A stretch of 64,000 nt of DNA, from positions 63,491-127,490 of the forward strand of contig WBMW01004879.1 of assembly GCA_013396635.1 (NCBI GenBank), written 5' to 3'. Below are positions 39,601 to 48,600 of this stretch, in pieces. Source of the DNA: Penelope pileata (taxonomy: Eukaryota; Chordata; Aves; Galliformes; Cracidae). A program made the translations under genes and the position numbers. The notes below the pieces were generated by a model. That model had not been told where the DNA came from and did not search any database. It saw only the letters and a program-made list of their open reading frames with translations. Every line of letters starts with the position of its first letter. Position 1 is the stretch's first letter.

Positions 39601-42600
39601 TTTGGTGTGAAGCATTTTAAATAGTAAAATGCCACTTGTCCCGAGAACTTCATTTTTCAAATTATCGACACCAGTGATAATGGCTGGAAGATTTTCTGCT
39701 AAGTACTAAAGCACACAGAAATTACTAAATATACTTGACATAAAATATTTTACAATATTACAAGTACCATAGCAGAGAAGAACAGCCAGATAAATGATGC
39801 TACTGCTGAAAGAAACCCTCTGGCCCAGTCTTCAAGAAACCCAAACTGCTGACACAAGTGACAGAAGTAATAACACTAAGATAAAACTTTTAAGGGTTTG
39901 TGGTTTTTTTTGTAAGGTGAAAAATGTATGCAATATATAATTACATTTAATCCTCACCTCAAACTTCTGTCGGAGCTCTGCATTTCCATCTTCATCAGCA
40001 TCTGGAATTGGAACATTGTAATATTCACCTTCTTCTTGATTCAGCAGCTTGTACCTGTGGAGTATTTGCAACAAAAAGTAGTTGTTATACTTTTATTCCT
40101 TTTAGATTTAAAATCTGAGTTACTTGTTTATGTCTGGTTTGTATCAATATCACTTGTATGTAAAGAATTGTTTTCTAAGTTCTAAAGCAAACACAGAAAA
40201 ACAATATATTTCACAAAAAATTATATCTTCAATCCCAAACTATCTCTCAAAGCAAGACAAGGATGTCATCCCACTCATCCTGTGATATGGTGTGAGAACT
40301 TAACCCTGAGGAGCCTTTGTCTCCAGTGCTTCTACAGCCCTGAATGATGAACCTCGATGAGATGTACTTTTTGAGAAGGCGTGATGAGTTCTCCCCACAG
40401 TTGTAGGTAGTAAGATTTATATAAAATCAATTCCCGGGTACTTTGAACTTGCTGAACTATATATAACTGATACGCTTTGTAATGAATATATCATATTTGA
40501 GATAAAAATAAAATGCGTATCACGAGGCCATGAGTTTGCAGCAACTCGTGGCTCCAGCAGAAGCTTCATGAACATAACAAAAGGAAGGCTTCCTTCAGTT
40601 ATCCTTCTTTGCTATACATAGCCCAGGTTTCCCAGTTCTAGTTGTATTTTCAGTGAACTCATAGTACGAGATACAGCGAAAAGCTACAAAAAGGGTAATT
40701 ACACTGAAGAAAAATACTATTTTAAACTCTTTTCAGAAACTCTTACCATCCACTGGCTGGCATTTTCATAAGCTCTGACACCCCAAATGAAAGAGAGCCC
40801 ATAAAATCATTTCTGGTTGTTCGATCCCAGTCCCAGACCTCTACGGACAGCCGTCGATCTTTGTCTGTAGGTTTTAATTTGCTAAAAAGGACAGAAATAG
40901 CATTCTGAATGCAAGACTCAAATAAATGAATCAATACTTAAAAAGTCTTACATGAAAAGGGGTTAAACTTACAATGTGAATGACTCATCCCAGTGTGGAT
41001 TCAGAGTAGAACGGATGGTTTTTGTTTTTTGTTTACTTTCATTCTTGGGATCTGGGATAAGCTTCAGTTTAACATAAGGATCTGAAAGTCCATTTGGATC
41101 CATGGGAATTAGGTTTTTTGCTTCTCGCACTGTCAATATAAAACAGAGAGCTGATTTGCATGGGATTACAAATCACCATTAACAAAGTTGTAGCATGTCA
41201 AACCAGAGCTAAAGAAATTTGCTGAAAGACAAAACAAATAAGATGCAAAACCCACTTGGACTTGGCATGGAAGAAACTAGTTACTGTCAAGTCAGGTTGC
41301 ACTTCGTGGTATTTATATGGCCGGAAGAGAGAGGTGACAGGAGATAAGAGCCATGGACAAATGGAATGCAGCTCCTGGGCAGCTCTCCTCTGCAATGGAA
41401 TAATTAAATGTCCAAAGCCATCTCTATACATTTCTAAGCAGGGAGCATTTCTGTGTGCTTTTATTTACTCATCAATCTCAGGTTCCACAACTGCAGGACT
41501 ATCAGTCAAATACTATAAGGGCGATAGTTGCATCAGAACAGGTTTCCAAGAAGGGCTGTTCTATACAATCTATCATTAGAAGCTACTGGTTCTCAACTTC
41601 CCTTGGATTCATTCGTCGTTAGCTGTCAGCTGGAATCACTGTGAGGGTCATTGTGATGGCACCCAAAGTAAGAGCACAGGGAGGATGAGTTTAACTTTGG
41701 CTTCACAAAAATGTTAACGTAGCTTCTATTTTCACAGTGTCAGAAGAAAGCACAAAGTGAGTTCATGCTGCTACTAATCCCCAGAGACAAGGATGGCCAG
41801 CAACCTGCCTGCAGTGACATTCCCCACACGGTCACATCCCTATGTGGAACAAGGAACAGAGGCAATGGTGTGCTATGATGGCATTTATCAGGAGCCTGGC
41901 AGCATGCTGGGGTGTCCCTGGGGTTACTGCAGCAGCTATGGGGCTTCAGTGGGCAGTTCAGAAATCACTGCAGAGGAGTGGAGTATTGCAACGCATGAGC
42001 AAGGCGACACTTCCCTCTGTCTTGCAGAGGACCAGCATGACGCCCACACAACTTTTATATGGCACAGCATGTAAGGCTTTATTATGTGTCAATGGCATTC
42101 AGCCATCAGCTTCTGCAGAACTTCACGAGAAGCCTGAATTGCACTTGTTGGGAAACGCCGTCCCACCCAAACCGGTCGGTCTGTGCTGAACAGCAGCTGA
42201 CACGGATCAGCCTCTGTACACACTGCTGAGCCTGGGAACCACCACTGACAGCACGTGTAAGACTGCTCCTCTCTTTTGCAGGATACACAGAACAAGGAAA
42301 AAGCCCTCTAAACACACACGAAAAAGAGAAGCTTAAAGATGAACTTGGAAGGAAAGATGCAACATATGCTAAACACAGGCTGCTAAAGAAGTCATGATCT
42401 CACTCCTTATCTGGCCTGCTTGTATTTTTGTCTGTATAATTAGTACCCTTAGACATCTATTTCCAACTGGTAGCACTTCTTTCTTGAGGAAACAGCATGA
42501 TGATACTTGTGCTAAACAGCATTTATAAGGAACTAATGTCTTTGTGGTTGGTCCATCTCTTTGAGGGCATCCTATTCGTACCAAGACAGGTCAGCTCGCT

Positions 42601-45600
42601 GCAAGAGGGTTGGCAGGAAGCAGAGGTTTGCCCTCCCCATCTCAGGCATCCTCTGTTGTGCGTGGTTGAAACAGAGTAAGATAGATGAAGAATAACTCCG
42701 AGAAAATAAATAAACTTACTGAGGCTGAATTCTGCTATAGCTCCAAGGACAGCAAGCAATCTCTCATTGCTTTACAATTATTAGTTAATTAAACCCAGCA
42801 CTGTGATAGAGATATCATTCCAATTTCTAGATGGTTAAAGTGAGGTATAGTTCTGCATCACTCGGAGAGGAACTCGGAAAGAAACCTAGAATACCACTTG
42901 CCAGCTTTCTGCCAAATAATGAGCACGGTAATCATCTCTACACTGAGCAAAGTAACTGCTAAGAGCTAAATCTCCTAACGATTTGTCCAGATTAAACCTT
43001 AAAGAGGGACTGAGAACACACACAGACAAAGAGGGAGTGAAGAGAAGCACACACTGAAGTTTCTAACAAATCTAAGAGTGTCCACGTTTTCCTGTCAGAA
43101 AATAGAAATGATTGTCACCATGCCACAAGGAAGAGGGGCCATTTTCCTCCTTTCATTAACGAAGAACAGATTGTAAGTGTTCAGTCAGCATAAAATACGG
43201 GCTATTTGATGACTCTGTTTGATTACGTGCCACTGGTATCACAGCAGTGCCTCCAGAAGCTGTGCCTAAAACTGGGACGCCCACTTTTCCAGGAATAGGA
43301 TAAAGACATAAGCAAATACAGAGCTGGTTTAAGGTACTCATACTTTAAATAAATATCTAAATAAGACAGAGTGGGATGGCAGAGAACGACTGTCATTTTA
43401 TGTAGAAAGGAAATTCAGGCAGCATTCTGAGGAACAGAGTTCAGATGACAAAACCTGATTTTTTTCATGGAACGTATGGATCAAACATCACAAACGATAT
43501 GCAGTTATGGGTTTATAACTTGTGGTATCAGCAAATAAATTTAGTCACAGGAATGAGTAAAGAGATGTTTCTGTCCCTAAAAGAAAGCAGAACTATTTGC
43601 AGCACGAGTTCGCTCAGTTCCTTTTCATGAGTCACAGCTACCTTTTTCCTGAATTTCCAAATGTTGATAATAGAACGGTTTACTAATCACAGCAACTGTT
43701 TCTTGCCAATCTTTTACTCCCTCCAGGCAACTTAGAGGAACAGACATTTCCCAATGAATGCAAATAGGTGCTTTTAAAACAGGCCTCGAGTCTCAAACGC
43801 TCTCGTCTGGCAAGCTATCCAGCAAAGTGAAAGAAAAGGGAGAACGCCGTTAGCTCTAAGTTTCTGTCTTCCCACTGTAAAGCACTGGTGAACTATTCCA
43901 TAATTCTCATTACTTTCTGAAAAAGCATCTGGTACAGATTCCAGTGACGTTCCCAGCTTGCAGACGAGTTAGGTGAGAGACAGAGGATCTTGTACTCCCA
44001 GCCAGGGAACTTTCTCCCTAGCATCCTACCACACTCTCCTTTTAATCACAGTTTAAAAGATTTGCCTGATACCAAAAATAGTTTTTCTTCCAAGTTGCGC
44101 ACTTGTACTCTCCGTACAAGTCTAAGGCAGTCTCCAACACCGCTCAGCTTTTCTTTAAGGTTTTTAATAGATTTTAGTGGAACTATCACTGCATGCTTGC
44201 CTTCTGGAGCAGGTTGTGACCCACGTGTATAACCGACTCCCAAAAAATCCTGCTATTCAATTTCCACACACTGCTCGGCCACTAAAAGGGCTTGTCAACA
44301 TGGGACTTCTCAATTGCATAACTATTCCCCTGCCTAGCTAAATTTTCTTCTAATATCTCTCCTGAGACCAGAGCCTGCTCATTACACCCAATTTCCTGAA
44401 TCCTGATAGATGGCAACATGATGAATGCAGGCTGTGGGAATGCCTGTGTTTCACAGGTGATTTACACACAAGAAATGGATGAGGAATTAATTTCCTTCCT
44501 AGAACAAGCAGAAAAATGAGCTAGGGTTGCACGATGCTTTATTTCTCTGTCTTTTATTAAGACAGTCTCTCCTCCTAATAAAAAATCTATCATCAACCCC
44601 AATGCTACTTTATAAGTGCTTGTGCCTGCAGTGGGTTCTCTAGTTTCATTTTCAACTGGAAATCTCACAGGAGCAACTGCATTTTATTTTTAAAGTAAGA
44701 TTACCTGTATAAAAATTATCTTCATAAAAAATACCTGGTACTGGTAGAATAACTTAATAAAACATAAGGCTCAACACAAACATCGACTCTTGCTATATCA
44801 AATTGTCTGAAAAGGGATTGACTATTAAATTTTTAATTGTGATCTGTATAAATTCTTATACAAATATGTAGCATGTTAGTTAATCTTTTAGACATGCATG
44901 CAGATGGCCATTTATGAAAATGTTTCTTTTAAATCCATTTACTTCACATTCTTTTAAATGCATTTGCCATTTTTTCATGGTAAGGAAAATTTAATGAATG
45001 AAATGGCAAGTAGTCATTTGCTCCAGAGGTTGGCATGTGTTAAAGGCACAGCCCCTCTGTGTAATCAGCAAAGTAACCCTGCAGGTACTGGAAATGACAG
45101 AAAAAGCAGCAGATATTAGTGAGGTACAACACGCAATTCATATCTGAGATACTAAAACTGCCTTAATATCTCACGTGCAAGTACTCATTTGGGATCACTT
45201 TATAGGGACTTCATACCAGCAGCTGGTCAAATTGCCAGAATACTCATAATATGTTTCTTTTAAAATGAGCTGCAGAATATTATGAAAATAATGCTAACAA
45301 AGAAAGACACTATTAATAACCCAGGCAAACATAAATTAAATTATTAGTGTGTTCAGGGGGGTCTTTCAAGTATCTAGCAATTTGCAAAAATTCTCCAGTT
45401 CATCTCTCCAGCTTCTTTGGGCAGAGGCTGCTCACCCAGCTCTCCAAAGCAAGTGGTGTGACGTGACATTAATATGCAGTGCCATCAGGGAGCTCAGCAT
45501 AAGACATTCATAAATAATTTGACATATGTACAGCGGGGAGTACAGAACTCCTGGGGAGGTTACTGCTGGAGAGCCTGCTCTGTGCTGCTAGCTTCTGCAG

Positions 45601-48600
45601 AAATCACGCCGAGGCTTCCTCTCTTAAAGAACAGAAGCATCAAGGAAGAATAAAAACACATTTTCTGTATTCTTTCAGCTAAGAAAAATACACTTAGAAA
45701 CCTGGAAGCTCTGGGCTGTGTGTGTATATGTACGTATTTTAATAACATTTATGTAACAGTAGGGTGCAATAGATGACAGTAAGTCACTAACACCCTGCCT
45801 CTAACTGCACACTGGTGTCGGGAGGGCAGTTCTGTGTTGGCAGCTGCTGTCAGATCCAGCTCCTTGCAACTGAGAGGTCACAGTTTGGGATCTCAACAAT
45901 GTGGCAGCTTTTTATATGTCACTGCACCAGATGGGGTTACTTTCTCACAAAGGTTATTGTTTACTCACCGTAAAAGTAATTCAAAAATAAAATAAAAATC
46001 AAAATGGTGATTCAACCACCTACAAAACCACTCAGAAGCAACCCAGGTTACACGATGGGTCAGCAAGTAAATGTAAGAGTGACAAAACTTTTAACACACA
46101 TCAGGAGGAGGAAATTTCAACACGAAACACAGAGATTAAGAGTGGCAGAAACTGCTTTACTATGCTTAAAAGCACAATACCATCAATCTCATCTATCAAA
46201 GGGTCACAAATTCAGTGATTTCAGAAAAAAACAGTTAAAGAGAATTCCTATGACAAGAGAATTACCAAGTTGATTTACTGCAGTTGCAATGAAGTATTGG
46301 CATCCAATGAAACTCTCAAGGTAGCAGTTATAAAATGAACTATTGATATTTAGGAACTGCAACACAAATGAGCACTGAAAACGGCATTGACTCGCACTGG
46401 GGAGATGGAGATATCTTGGCAGAGTATATGAATACAAAATTCCTACTCATTTATGAAAAAGCATTGCAAAGTCTGTAGCACTCATGCAGAAAAGACTACA
46501 TCTATCTTTAAGCACCCACAATGAAGATATGAAGTACACCAGTATTAAATATATTTACATATAGGACCGAATCATTCCCATGATTAGGCGAATTCAAAAC
46601 CTGCCAAAGTGCTTCGATATTTTAGATAATCTGGCTGAACCACTGGCCAACTCCATCTGGCCTCTTTCCTAGTATTCACTGGGGAAAAAAAAAACAAAAC
46701 AGTATTATTTACAGTATTTTATTGGGAAAACACTCAGTAAATGTGCATGTACTGTGGCCCTTTTTGGAAAGAAAAGCTACCACAAACCCCTCCAAGCTGT
46801 TACACAGAAGCAAACACAAATTGCTACGCACTAAACAGTGTCCTTCCCCAAGTGACCGGATCTTGCCATTGCCACTCAGATTGTGGCACTCTCCTTCCTT
46901 TCAGTAAGGAAATGGTGGAGTCACCCACAGAAGGCATTTGCAAGATGCCCGCCGGAGTGCCACGTCTGCATCTACCAGCATGAATGTTCTGCAGGTAGTC
47001 AAGGCTGGCTACAAGAATATGAGCTCAGCAGGAACCAATTAACAACCAAAACAGGATGCAGAGCAGTGATATTAAGGAGTTCAGCTGAAGGAGTTCAACA
47101 CCTACAGAGAAATTCTTTTGAAGAAGAATTAGGCAAAGGCTCAAATCAAAGAGCCAATCATCAATTATTTTTACTGCAATTCCTAAACATCCTGGACATT
47201 TAATCCACCTCCCTTCCTGAATCTAAAGGCAGTGGTATCATGCTTGGCAGCTCTGACAACTGCAGACGTTTTGCCAGTAAATATTTTAAAAGCCATGCTG
47301 TACTATGAAAAAAAAAAAAAAGAGTTAAAAATTTTTGGTTAGCAATGCTCATGAACCAACAGACAATCATTCATTTGCTTTGCAGTTAAACATGCACAAA
47401 AGCTTCAGCTTGTCTGGACACAGTATATGTCAGTACATATGTACAGTATCATTTATTATTTAAAAGAAAGCTTACTTTCAGGGAAATTCATTTTTATTTA
47501 AAGAAATTTTCTGAAACTTTGAAAATGCCGACTGGCCTCAACCATAAGAACATAACAGCACCTTAATGGTGCGTATTACAACAAGGTTGTAACAAATATT
47601 TTTCTCGTTGTCCAGAAACCTTCTTCAATTATAGATGGAAATATTTTATCTATAAGCACACAAATAACAGCAGGTGGATGTGGCCTGAAGGAGGCCCATG
47701 CCCATGGCAAGCCCTTGCAGGAGCAGGCCCCGGGCTGGAGCTGCAGCCTGAGGAGAGGCCCATGGCGGAGCAGGCCGTCCCCCTGCAGTCCGTGGGGACC
47801 ACACAGAGCAGATCTCCACATGCAGCCCTGGAGAGGCCCATGGTGGAGCAGGACCATGCTGAGCAATCTCCACAAGCAGCCCTGGAGAGGCCCATGGTGG
47901 AGCAGGCCCACGCTGAGCAACCTCCACAAGCAGCCCTGGAGCGTGCTGCAGTTCAGCTGTCTGTCAGGGTACACATCTCAGTACAATTACTTTCAAAACC
48001 TGCATCGCCCTCTCTGAAATGCTTCACTGCTCAGTGAAAGCACTTTTCTCCTAACGACAGCACCTTGGACAAATTCACCTCTCCTACGCTGACAGGAAGC
48101 TATTTGAAAAGTTAGCTACAATTAAGTATCACTCGGGATCTATTCTAATCCTTTCTAACTAAATTTTATCATGCCTCTCCCTTTCAATGCACTTTACAAG
48201 ATCTGACAGGAGAATCCAGAGGTATTCAGATGCAGAGATAACAAAAGCATGAATGAATAGTGACAGAAGGGAAGTTTGATGCCTCTATGAGCTGTGAAAA
48301 TCCAATGTCATGGCCTGATTTCCTTTATGCTGACTACAAGGGGTATGATATCTTTTGTGATTCATCCCTCAAATAAGAAGTGCAGAGGTAGAAGGAACAT
48401 CCTTCTGGTGTAGAATAGAAAAGAGTAGTTCAGCTGGAAGGGACCTACAAATATCATCAGTCCAACTGCCTGACCACTTCAGGGCTAATCAAAAGTTGGG
48501 CTCTGGGCGTTCAGCTGAGCAATGCTGAAGCGATGCTCAACATTCACAGGTTGCCAACAATCACATCAAGAAGCAAGGACAGAAAAAGAGACAGTCTGGG

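Larger units (their letters stand above)
24298..39957 (-). other. PRKCA intron 8 (15.7 kb)
   Basis: The largest complete intron here, dividing the regulatory half from the catalytic half of the protein. It contains a CR1 copy with an embedded minisatellite (28150-28542) and A-rich runs at 25921-25958 and 26652-26666. A GC-richer patch at about 35090-35310 has open frames on both strands, none recognisable. I see no other gene, tRNA or conserved RNA. Confidence 0.8.

Noticed and set aside
42815..42900. Stretch resembling the core of a MIR-type SINE (gatggttaaagtgaggtatag)
   Set aside because: Too diverged and too short to support; the likeness may be chance.
47576..48037. Open frames on both strands across the 54-bp repeat, up to 132 codons
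   Set aside because: The period is 18 codons, so open frames arise automatically. There is no gene signal outside the repeat.
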